Both the position numbers and the translations under genes were made by a program. 41,204 nt of DNA from JALOAT01 sp041677345. GTDB lineage: Bacteria > Pseudomonadota > Gammaproteobacteria > Thiohalomonadales > Thiohalomonadaceae. The stretch spans positions 1 to 41,204 of the forward strand of contig JBAYQE010000013.1 of NCBI GenBank assembly GCA_041677345.1. The letters are read 5' to 3'. This document shows positions 34,701-41,009 of this stretch, piece after piece. The notes beneath the pieces are model-generated. The model was given only the letters and a program-made list of their open reading frames with translations, did no database searches and was not told where the DNA came from. Within the stretch, counting starts at the first letter, position 1. Each line of letters begins with the position of its first letter.

Positions 34701-37041
34701 GAGGACCCTGGCGGACCTCGACCTCAACCCCGGGCGCGGCTTCATTGCCGCCGAAGGGCGCGCGGTACCGCCCCGCGCCGAGCTGGATGCCGCCCACCAG
34801 CGCTGGATGGATCGGATGCGTGCCGCCATCCGCGGCGAAGGTCCGCCCCCGCCTCCGTGGCGCGGCCCCGAGCCGAAGCTGGACAACAACGCCTCCTGGC
34901 GCGGCTTTGATCCCGCCGAAGCCTACGCCGCCTACCGGGTTGCCCTGGAGAACGGAGGCGGAAAATACGAGGCCATCATCTCCCGCGACCGCCTCACGGG
35001 CGAGTATCAGGTGATGCTCGGTTTCAAGGGATCGGTGGCGCCGCCGGCCGCCACCCCGGGCCGCTCCTGGGAGACGGTGATGCATTTCCACCCCAACCAG
35101 GAGGGAGCGCTGCGCTACACCCTGCCGGCCCAGAACGACGTCTGGCAGGCGATCGCCTCCCGCTACACGGACGACCACCCGCAGGGGGCCCCGCATGTGG
35201 AGTTTGTGGAGTCGGTCATCAACGGGCAACGCACGCGGGTGGCCATCGTCGTGGACGATCAGGGGGTTCGGCTCGAAATCGGCCGGGGGGCCGCCGGAGC
35301 TGCCGGCCCGGTGGCGAAGGGCGAAGTCATGCCGCTCCCGGCCAAACCCGGTGACGACCGCATCCTTGGAGGCTATCTCGACTGGTGGAACAGCCAGCAC
35401 GCCGGCACCCCGCTGCCGCGCCCCAGCGATCCCCAAGGGACGCGCTGGGTCCCCGAAGGGAGCCAGGAGTACCGCGACCTCATGCACGGCAGCGCCAAAA
35501 CGCTGGGGCACACGGACGTGACCCAACGCATCGAGGCGGATGCGCCGGAGATGGCGGGAGTTCCGGCGGCGCCGAGGACCATGGCGGGCCAAACACAAGG
35601 ACCCGTCGAACGTGCCCGCATGGATGACTACCCGCGACGGACGGTCAACGATTCACCGTTGCGAAACCGCGAGGGGGTGGCTTCCGTCCGTCAGGTCGGT
35701 GACACCTGGCCGGATCCGGCCGGCGGGGGACCTTATCGCCATGTGGAGGCCGTCGATCGACATGGACGCATCGTGGACAGTTACGGCGAGAAGCTCAATC
35801 CCGACGGCCACTGGGTGATGCGCGGCAGTGATATTAATAAGGTGGGCCAGGTAGGCGAGCGCGCCTCGGCGATCGAGATCCGCCAACGGCTCGGGGATGA
35901 TCTCGACACCCGCATCCAGAGGGCCGAAGAGGAGGGTCGCCCGTTCCTGAGCGACCAGACCGAGTACTTCATGGTCAATGGCCAAAACGCTTCCGGGCAG
36001 GGTTTCGACAAGGTGCGCGTTGAGGTCGATCCGGGCCAAATCATCGTGGAAAACGGGGTGCCGCGACTGCGCGATCCGAACTACGTTCCCCGCGCGGTCA
36101 TCGGCGAGGACAAGCTGATGGCGCAGGTTTCCCTGGAGTCGATCACCGCGACACGAACCAATCTCATAGAGAACCTGGTGGACAAACTCTTCAATCGCGC
36201 CGTCGACTGGCAGCAGGGAGTTATCGCAGGCGATCTATCGGCTCTGGGACTGACCGGCCCCCACGCGCAATTCCAGGCCGAACTTCTCGTCAAGGCCCTC
36301 TTCGGTCGTAACTTCCATTTTGAAATCACCGTCGGCCCACGATCCGACCTCGGCGACTGGTCGCGTACGACGGCGAGCGGAAAAGCGGTGGCGCGCACCA
36401 GAGCCGACCTGGAACGATTGATTCTCTACCGGTTGCGGGAACACATCCGCACCTCCCTAGGGGGGCTGGAGGTGAATGTCACACGGGTGGTGTTGAACGA
36501 TGACCATCTGGCCGCCGCAAGCGGGGCGCTGCTCGCGGAGCGCCGCATCGGTCAGCGCCCGCAAGTGGACGAGTTGCTTGGAACCCGTCCGGGCTTCCAG
36601 CCCACTGACGAACAACTGCACCACGCGTGGCTGCTGTCACAGGCGGATGCTTCCGGCGGCCTGCCCGCCCGTCTGGTCCCGGCTACCGAGCCGGGACGTT
36701 TCATTGACGCAACCGGCCGTCCGGTAGCTGTCATGTCATTCGGCCCATCAGTGGCAAACGTCCGCTCGATCATGGGCATCGGCGAAGGCGTTCTCCGTCA
36801 GTTGCGCCCGACGGTTCGCGATCCGGCGACGGGTGCGAGTCGCCGCCCACTGGTCGTGCTCGACATCACCCACTTCACCCCCGCCCACATCGAAGCGCTT
36901 GCCGAGTACATGCGACGCTTTGCGCGCCAATCCTTCGGGTCGGGCGTTTTCGACCATATAATCACGATTGACAGCCGCACGCGAAAGACAATGCCCTTGA
37001 TGTCGTTGCCCGCGGCGCAGCCAGTCGTTTCCAAACCGTGA
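28723..37041 (+). CDS. Giant modular eCIS payload, polymorphic-toxin-like, with annexin-like repeats and nuclease-like C-terminus
   Basis: A 2772-aa protein. Residues 1-265 are Pro/Ala/Thr-rich and probably disordered; a Gly-rich linker sits at 266-278. Residues about 480-1440 are helical and include three annexin-like repeats with GTDE at 911, 990 and 1318, the second with GLGTDEAAIHSTLRGLS then IYKERYGRDL. A hydrophobic stretch spans 1476-1514, followed by GNAYGWEDFAVDVGIGLVDA as in many large bacterial toxins. Around 2050-2190 a domain has VMHFHPN (His2121, His2123) and Asp2139. From about 2300 composition turns less GC-rich, and E2379 (GERAS), D2429 (GFDKV) and E2462-D-K2464 form a possible PD-(D/E)xK nuclease site. 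No HExxH of the DUF4157 type was found. Position after the ATPase suggests cargo loaded in or on the particle. Start 28723 is coupled to the preceding frame. Confidence 0.88.
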   Translation: MSVGATQKPKADREPRPKPRPAPPPAREAVEVPAYLQNRLGDAVESVRAEAHPAVDASASGCEVPRTGAWNGPWAECHGSPEAAPDALLSGYRAMSAGRTPAWLEANPSTAPRSGPVQAKPATTIGTESTAVSPSAPTTAQGADPAVAPAELQASSPERRATGEAPKATPAPAGPPQASTEFSEARPKTHGSATPEQGTAAGATAPALIADAAPIAEIGAAAGVEEAAAPGPMEKAEETGDAKGSAEAKETAEEPALDEAGGSLSGGGGASGGGGGSMAALRSQVQAQAQAIPQPAISTGGGGVVGHARQREEEIHFIEPAVAESARAQMPETPQEMPVPPEPTAENPVPTATQRVEETAGRTLPEQSFAALVRTPLENTPRLGARPLPPERIREAHHVLDDGNLMSMEDDPRQPLLDLREQMLNPPEVAEQQSGAATLAPHPPQPVPTPTPNARTQMAQVFARLLARPENEARQMLSQARRAAFPGGTLQAELPDYGNDPHLADLSRELTTQYRDIATQAGVSADELDQAIADRQQVLQEEELAAREDLVSSTADATTLVCEAHDELTSTIATEAERNRATADAVAANGGGGSYADQVHARRDGLIRTVTRRAAEIDAAYRRAKEDRDRELDTAQSQRVDAYRAAAQMDDFQLNEMAWLPPERQTRLREIYTSRTGQSPSQETGLSQIEINTLAAASTRWADDRAVEVRNEVRAYKETVGADTGRWRAATLEAAEDARTDIRAWDEAESGETRSWWDEFWDWVNDWVDQAHANADAWQAQQNQQHAAEVVTDLNLIDRLSRAADRGITEEQRRELESLTGDQRRIVQEFFQARSEGRSVDPISLVADLTRARIWNERRQNLIQRLEETFLEDTSLEYATIDRVVGLAVSGLTSKLYAAFHGNWGWLSEAGTDEEAVYAALDGLNRVQSLALRNIYRRRYGVELESELRSEMSGGELDRAQALLSGNRAEAAAATLYSAMHETFLGTGLGTDEAAIHSTLRGLSAEERAEVVRIYKERYGRDLAADTRGELDDWATFSGREADRADAELAGNLELADAIEIEEELQGSWFHSSTTTTVAAVYERVRREVQQQALRENRDSAWMEAEIARRTQGIRHSYDDRNAATGATLSSDIEAATQAEAHFWGNTPENRDASRDYLQALSRNDMASADAARIRIERTALVYADDDVITGTLGSQYERALVAERLDYGPERRRALLAALDEEEHRSGRVWTADERWAARQRVERQLERELSDRARTVASENLSRMEGEYASRYGESARTAILESTSGVDNEMAAAQLDQGGYLDPYQTFDFATRGAGTDEEAAKRAFAGLTAEEIARLDARWRREHGGESLLDRARAEMSGRDLLDMEIALDGAPETIDQQIAQMRRRVEFERPTNPLGASLAVTEREVMEAQLAHMEAMSARMHAPPAGSTPEEQRRARDTLMDEFDTQTSLVQESIEHHRQRTDALVDSITTVVGIVVAVVVGVVGSIFTGGAAGAVALAVIASLASTAATIGTRALLKGNAYGWEDFAVDVGIGLVDAVVAALTAGLGDKLLGAARPAGQAAVRSATATGLRGAWQRAILGLNRSAARLGETGLITNRVRPIGLLQRMASKEASMLSRGAASLMAETAENFVQSLPSTALGVALDDNTWNGPGNPLMNLLSGTAQGLGQGLVMGMAMGPVTRHVQSGFGRVRGLAAGPRLGADTHLRMPERPLPGSPEYRARLDEWQSAHPGRPEAEFQTRLDHDFDASLRAYEAQQAVRRDVATQLQEALPPGDRALAAEVPVTVVSDIEFRRLNNLRPGDATVVVRDGQVHIVVREGAPPHAVRAQLAAQVERLRNLVEPGTGGRVRDPRAALPRDLRGRLAVDIEPDLPPRTVRVEHTPVPRIVAGPGARAADIRLHVETARNVLQLHGAFGRVRHLLDRFADWAFLHGEPPAGTRAWEARQELRKLPDVIEARMREAAHPDLTAHQRAQIEADIAHLHEQVAAHRRTLADLDLNPGRGFIAAEGRAVPPRAELDAAHQRWMDRMRAAIRGEGPPPPPWRGPEPKLDNNASWRGFDPAEAYAAYRVALENGGGKYEAIISRDRLTGEYQVMLGFKGSVAPPAATPGRSWETVMHFHPNQEGALRYTLPAQNDVWQAIASRYTDDHPQGAPHVEFVESVINGQRTRVAIVVDDQGVRLEIGRGAAGAAGPVAKGEVMPLPAKPGDDRILGGYLDWWNSQHAGTPLPRPSDPQGTRWVPEGSQEYRDLMHGSAKTLGHTDVTQRIEADAPEMAGVPAAPRTMAGQTQGPVERARMDDYPRRTVNDSPLRNREGVASVRQVGDTWPDPAGGGPYRHVEAVDRHGRIVDSYGEKLNPDGHWVMRGSDINKVGQVGERASAIEIRQRLGDDLDTRIQRAEEEGRPFLSDQTEYFMVNGQNASGQGFDKVRVEVDPGQIIVENGVPRLRDPNYVPRAVIGEDKLMAQVSLESITATRTNLIENLVDKLFNRAVDWQQGVIAGDLSALGLTGPHAQFQAELLVKALFGRNFHFEITVGPRSDLGDWSRTTASGKAVARTRADLERLILYRLREHIRTSLGGLEVNVTRVVLNDDHLAAASGALLAERRIGQRPQVDELLGTRPGFQPTDEQLHHAWLLSQADASGGLPARLVPATEPGRFIDATGRPVAVMSFGPSVANVRSIMGIGEGVLRQLRPTVRDPATGASRRPLVVLDITHFTPAHIEALAEYMRRFARQSFGSGVFDHIITIDSRTRKTMPLMSLPAAQPVVSKP

Positions 37042-37048
37042 GAGGCTC

Positions 37049-37807
37049 ATGAACCATACCGCATCCGCCCCGACGAACTGGCGCGAACTCGTCATCGCCC
37101 GCGAAACCGCATTGATCGGGCGACTGGCCGCCATCGACCGAGTGCCTTCGATCATGGCGGGCCTGCTTCCGCCTTTTCATCCCGGCGATGCCATCGGCGG
37201 CGCGGTGCGGACTCTAGCGGAAGCCTTGCTGTTGTTTGGACCGGAGCGTTGCAGGGAAGCGCTGAACCTGTTGGCTGGACTACTGGACAACGCTTCGCGC
37301 GATATGGACCCTCGGCGACCGGGCCGGGTCCCGACAACCATTGGACTGCTCAGCTTCTTCGTTGTCGCGGAGAATGCTGGGGTGCTGCCTTCAGGCTCAA
37401 AGCAGCATCAGGCGGAGGACTGGATTATCACCATGGCCCACCGCGAACCCGCGCTGGAACCGTCGGACAGCCTGGCTTGCGCCATTTTGGCCGCCGCCCT
37501 GGACCATGACGGACCGGCACGGGAACTGCTGGGATCCGTCACGCGCTCGGACGTCTTCGATCTCCCCGGTTTGCTTGCTCTCTTGCAGGACGGGATTGCG
37601 AGAGGCGTTTCCGCCGACGTGCTGAGCTCCGATTGGGAGCACTTCCTCGATTCGTTCCCCTTACTGCTATCGAACGGCGGCGCCACCTGGACCACGATCC
37701 ACGCCGTTGCCAGGGTATACCTCAACCGACTCGGGGGAATCCCCGTGGATCAGGTTGCGGCCGTAACCCATCGTGAAGTCATGCAAGCCATCACCCGGTC
37801 GCGCTAA
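37049..37807 (+). CDS. Hypothetical helical protein, candidate immunity protein
   Basis: A 252-aa protein, seven bases after the giant gene. It is predicted almost entirely helical (AVRTLAEALLLFGPERCREA, LACAILAAALDHD, LNRLGGIPVDQVAAV), with no signal peptide or clear membrane helix, and may fold as HEAT/ARM-like repeats. I know no family for it. Its lower GC content matches the last about 1.4 kb of the giant gene and differs from the particle genes. That co-variation and the toxin-then-small-gene order are what polymorphic toxin and immunity pairs look like. Immunity is inference. A regulator of cargo loading is the main alternative. Confidence 0.7.
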   Translation: MNHTASAPTNWRELVIARETALIGRLAAIDRVPSIMAGLLPPFHPGDAIGGAVRTLAEALLLFGPERCREALNLLAGLLDNASRDMDPRRPGRVPTTIGLLSFFVVAENAGVLPSGSKQHQAEDWIITMAHREPALEPSDSLACAILAAALDHDGPARELLGSVTRSDVFDLPGLLALLQDGIARGVSADVLSSDWEHFLDSFPLLLSNGGATWTTIHAVARVYLNRLGGIPVDQVAAVTHREVMQAITRSR

Positions 37808-37821
37808 GAGGCTATCCGACA

Positions 37822-39279
37822 GTGACTTTGGAACCGGGGACCCGGCTGCTTTTAGCCCCGGCTGCGGATGTCGTCCGGCTCGACGGATGGTTTCGTTTCG
37901 CCGGCTGGGTGCGGAGCGGAGAGCTTCCTGAAACTTCCTTGCAGGGACATAACGACCAATTGCTAGCCTTATGGCAAGGCCCCGAAGGCGCCACAGCGGA
38001 ACTGGTCACCGACGGCTTCATCCACTGGCTGGAATTCCGTGATACCGAAAAGACGGACCGGGAGGCCGCCGCACGGGCACTGCCCCACCTTGACGCCGAA
38101 GCAATAGCGGCTCTGTTGACAAGCAGCGATCTGCGCCAGGTCGTCGCCGGGATCCACGCCGCCCAGCTTCTGGCCGACACCGCGCTGGCGCCATTTCTCG
38201 CTGCACTGCACAGTCATCCCGATGAGCTGGTGAGAGCCGAGGCCTCGGAGGCCCTCCAGGCCATGCTCCCCGACCTCATCGGTCAAGGAACGCAATTTCT
38301 GCGCGAAAAGGCGCGCCGGGAGCATGGGGCCAATCCGGCCTGGGATCTCCTGGAGCCCGCTTGGTTCCGCCGGCAGACCTTGCGATGGCTGCTGCACGAC
38401 TACCCCAAGCCCACGCCCGGGGTCGAAGCGACCCTGCGCGCCGCCCTGGCCGATCCGGACTGGGAGGTGCGTGCCGGGGCCCTCATCGGTGCCGTCCGCT
38501 ACCGGCTGCGCTCCCTGGGCGGCCTGGTGGAAACCTGCCCGCTGCCGCGGGTGAGCCGCAACGGACCCGATGCGCCGGACCGCGCCCTGCTGCGGGCCCT
38601 GCGGCAGGTGGGGACCGCTCTTCTGGCTGGCAGGGTCCCGCCCGTCCTCGGCGCCGACGCCTCGCCAAAGGCACAGGCGCTTGATCGCCTTGCCCGGCTC
38701 CTCACCCCACCGCCGCTCCCCCCGCATGATCCTGCGGCACTCCTGGTCCACGCCCTTACGACACCGGTCCAGGGCAATGGCGCCGAGGTCCCCCTGCCGC
38801 CCGGAATCACCGAAGACGACGAGGGATTCCAGCTCGACGGAGTGCGGCTGGTGAAGGTCCCTTGGGTGAACGGCTGGCTGGGTGATGAGAAGCATCAGCC
38901 GATCCGCGGCGCGCTGGGAGGCGGTTTCTTCCTCGCCGAAGAGCCCGTCGCCAAACACGGCACCGCCCTCACACTGGAGGGGACCGAGGCGCTCGCCTGG
39001 TGCAAGCGCCATCCCAATTTCCGTTTGCCGACAGTTGAAGAGTGGGAACTGGCCGTGCGCGGGAATGACGGCCGGCGCTTTCCCTGGGGGAACGGATTTC
39101 AGGACGACTCCCTCATCACGCCGGGTCCCTGGGGCACCTGGGGGCATGGGTCCATGCCCGAATGGGCCCTGGCGGAAGACGGATCGCCGGTGCGTTGCGG
39201 ACCTTACGTTTCCCTGCGCCAGACGGGTGAAGGCAAGGCCGGACTGCGCCCCGTAGCGAAGCAAAAATCCGAAATGTAA
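37822..39279 (+). CDS. HEAT-repeat and FGE/SUMF1-like fusion protein, end of the eCIS operon
   Basis: A 485-aa protein. Residues about 80-265 have HEAT-like helical pairs (LAPFLAALHSHPDELVRAEA, EATLRAALADPDWEVRAGAL). From about 335 on comes a sulfatase-modifying-factor-like (formylglycine-generating enzyme family) domain, with FRLPTVEEWELAVRGNDG from F400, then RRFPWGN and GPWGTWGHGSMPEWAL. The catalytic cysteines of true formylglycine-generating enzymes are not evident, so it is more likely a binding domain. The start is GTG 37822 with AGAGG upstream; no ATG is suitable. It follows the helical gene by 14 bases and seems to close the operon. Its role with the payload, as second immunity or accessory, is unknown. 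Confidence 0.8.
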   Translation: MTLEPGTRLLLAPAADVVRLDGWFRFAGWVRSGELPETSLQGHNDQLLALWQGPEGATAELVTDGFIHWLEFRDTEKTDREAAARALPHLDAEAIAALLTSSDLRQVVAGIHAAQLLADTALAPFLAALHSHPDELVRAEASEALQAMLPDLIGQGTQFLREKARREHGANPAWDLLEPAWFRRQTLRWLLHDYPKPTPGVEATLRAALADPDWEVRAGALIGAVRYRLRSLGGLVETCPLPRVSRNGPDAPDRALLRALRQVGTALLAGRVPPVLGADASPKAQALDRLARLLTPPPLPPHDPAALLVHALTTPVQGNGAEVPLPPGITEDDEGFQLDGVRLVKVPWVNGWLGDEKHQPIRGALGGGFFLAEEPVAKHGTALTLEGTEALAWCKRHPNFRLPTVEEWELAVRGNDGRRFPWGNGFQDDSLITPGPWGTWGHGSMPEWALAEDGSPVRCGPYVSLRQTGEGKAGLRPVAKQKSEM

Positions 39280-39622
39280 TCACCTGTCAGTAGGTTTCTC
39301 CAAGAAGACGCTTTATTAGGAGTTCCTCCTCCAGGCGACTCTCCGTTGCACCCTCAACCGTGCGCTCCCGGCTCCACGTGGGCGACTTTGTCGGACCGCG
39401 GTTTTCGTAAAAAAAACTCCGCATCCGTGCCGCGATGGCTGGCAGCACTCCCGTGTCGCCCAGGGTAAGCCACCCACACGCACCGGCACGTGTCCGAGCA
39501 GGCTTCGTGACGATCTTTTAAGCGCCTGCACGACCCATCCATGGGTTGCGCGGAAAAGGCTGATTAATTCAATATTTCTAACGAAAATTTACAAAAAAAT
39601 CACAAAAATATACGTAAAAGAA

Positions 39623-39651
39623 AGCACTTTTAATGGTGGAAAAAAAGTGCT
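39623..39651. repeat. Inverted repeat in AT-rich island
   Basis: Perfect 9-base arms AGCACTTTT (39623-39631) and AAAAGTGCT (39643-39651) enclose an 11-base loop. A short ATTTT follows on the plus strand; the minus strand reads TTTCTTTTA after the stem. It may be a weak terminator or an operator in a promoter region. It lies in the most AT-rich part of the window. Confidence 0.45.
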
Positions 39652-40331
39652 ATTTTGAAACCCGAGCACTACTGCGGTGTAAGAAGCATCCGGCGGGTGA
39701 CCGTTTGGATCGATGACGGCGAGACGATAATGCGAATGCATGTCTCTTCCCCTACTGCACATAACACGAGGCGATTACTGGAGCACCCGTTGGCTGCGAA
39801 ACGCTCCGGAGTCAGTATGATCTGGTCGTTAGGTCCTTCTGGTGCGGCCTCAGGTAAAGTGGATGGTCTTTAGTGGATACAGGGATCAAACCCTGTAAAA
39901 CCGTCAACGGCATCGGCGGTAGGCTGGTGGGCTTGCGACGCTTCATTCGTGTCTGCGACCGCGCCCGCCATAGTGCAAGTGAGAATGCGTTCAGCATTGG
40001 CCGCGGACGCTGTCTCTCATGAAGGCGAATAGTCACCGCCGAGGGTGCCATCGTCACAAGATGGTGTAAACACTCTCACAAAGTGGTGAGCCTGTCGCTT
40101 TCGTGATGCGGATCAGCCAGGCTGTGTCACGGTTGGATGGCGACGCTTGTGCAAATGGCGGGCGACTCAGGGCAGGCCCGGGTGAATATCGGCGCACCCA
40201 CCAGCACGCTCTTTCTCCAGGCGCTGTTTGCCCCCCTTTCCGAGTTCTCGTTCACCAAGCCGCTCCTCACCAGACCGGATACTTCAAAGTTCTCTCAGGG
40301 AAGATTGTGCGCGGACATCGATGCGCGCACT

Positions 40332-40359
40332 TTGCTTACCGTTCAAGCGGTTGGATAAC
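40332..40359 (+). promoter_or_regulatory. Possible sigma-70 promoter for the AbiE locus
   Basis: TTGCTT (40332-40337) and GATAAC (40354-40359) are spaced by 16 bases and lie about 50 bases before the AbiEi start. Both boxes deviate from consensus, and an ACCG-6-CGGT inverted pair overlaps the spacer, which could be an operator for the AbiEi protein. Low certainty. Confidence 0.3.
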
Positions 40360-40412
40360 AGCATCGCCCACCGAAGGAAACGCATACCCGTTCCCGTGGG
40401 ACTCTACCGCCC

Positions 40413-41009
40413 ATGAGCCACCTCACCGAAGCCATTCTGTCTGCTGCACAGACCCTGCCCGAGGGGGGATTGCTCTCGCCCAAGGAGTTTCTGCACTTGG
40501 CCTCCAGGGCTGCGGTGGATCAGGCGCTGGCCCGGCTGGCGCGCGAGGGGACATTGTTGCGCGTGGGACGGGGCGCCTATGCCCTGCCGGTGGCCAGCCG
40601 GTTCGGCTCGCGCCCGCCCTCAACCCAGGCCGTCGTCGAGGCCATCGAGTCCACCAGCGGCGAGGTCATCGTGGCCAGCGGTGCGGCGGAGGCCAATGCG
40701 CTGGGGCTGACCACACAGGTTCCGACCCGGGAGGTCTTTCTGACTTCGGGCGCCACACGCAAGCTGCGCCTGGGCAACCGCACGGTCGAGCTTAAACACG
40801 CCAGCCGCTGGCAACTCGCGCTCGGCAAACGCCCGGCCGGCAAGGTCATCCGTGCGCTGTCCTGGCTGGGGCCCGAGCAGGCGCCGTCTGCATTGAAAAT
40901 CCTCTGCGCCAAACTGCCTGCGGAAGAATGGGCGGCGATACGAGCCGCCAGGGCCGTGATGCCCAGTTGGATGGCGCGCGCCGTCGGCGAAGTGAGCGAG
41001 CGTGACTGA
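40413..41009 (+). CDS. abiEi: Type IV antitoxin AbiEi-like (DUF6088 family)
   Basis: A 198-aa antitoxin of the AbiE abortive-infection/toxin-antitoxin system, which represses its own operon and neutralises the nucleotidyltransferase toxin AbiEii. The N-terminal winged helix is visible (LLSPKEFLHLASRAAVDQAL, ARLAREGTLLRVGRGAYALP), followed by the family core VIVASGAAEANALGLTTQVP and VFLTSGATRKLRLGNRTVEL, then SWLGPEQAP. Length and sequence look intact. The reading frame overlaps the toxin start by 8 bases (GTG 41002), the normal coupled arrangement. There is no strong ribosome site before the ATG. Confidence 0.9.
   Translation: MSHLTEAILSAAQTLPEGGLLSPKEFLHLASRAAVDQALARLAREGTLLRVGRGAYALPVASRFGSRPPSTQAVVEAIESTSGEVIVASGAAEANALGLTTQVPTREVFLTSGATRKLRLGNRTVELKHASRWQLALGKRPAGKVIRALSWLGPEQAPSALKILCAKLPAEEWAAIRAARAVMPSWMARAVGEVSERD

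Larger units (their letters stand above)
39280..40412. other. Gene-poor region between eCIS operon and AbiE locus
   Basis: About 1.1 kb with no convincing gene. Open frames at 39316-39542 (minus), 39655-39873 (plus), 39812-40057 (minus) and 40103-40358 (plus) are short, lack ribosome sites and have Arg/Ser-rich translations typical of shadow frames. Base composition drops sharply at about 39557-39680. A perfect 7-bp inverted repeat with a 6-base ATCAAA loop lies at 39878-39897 (arms TACAGGG / CCCTGTA). No U tract follows it, so I do not call it a terminator. No clear hairpin terminator for the eCIS operon was found. Confidence 0.55.

Noticed and set aside
29551..35598. 2015-codon open frame antisense to the giant payload gene
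   Set aside because: It is a GC-driven shadow: Gly/Ala/His/Val/Arg-rich translation, no domains, no ribosome site, exactly opposite a well-supported gene.
28723..37041. DUF4157 (HExxH) metallopeptidase domain, common in eCIS payloads
   Set aside because: No HExxH was found in the translation; the nearest string (REAHHVLDD) does not fit.
39655..39873. 72-codon ORF in the right intergenic region
   Set aside because: No ribosome site, no recognisable family, and it starts in the AT-rich hairpin's edge; probably chance.
39878..39897. Hairpin resembling a tRNA T-arm (arms TACAGGG / CCCTGTA)
   Set aside because: The loop is ATCAAA, no TTCAA core, and no acceptor, D or anticodon arms fit around it.
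244..40365. 14-base direct repeat TCAAGCGGTTGGAT at both flanks (244 and 40343), possible attachment sites
   Set aside because: A 14-base match between any two points of a 41-kb window is expected by chance; no integrase or tRNA is adjacent.
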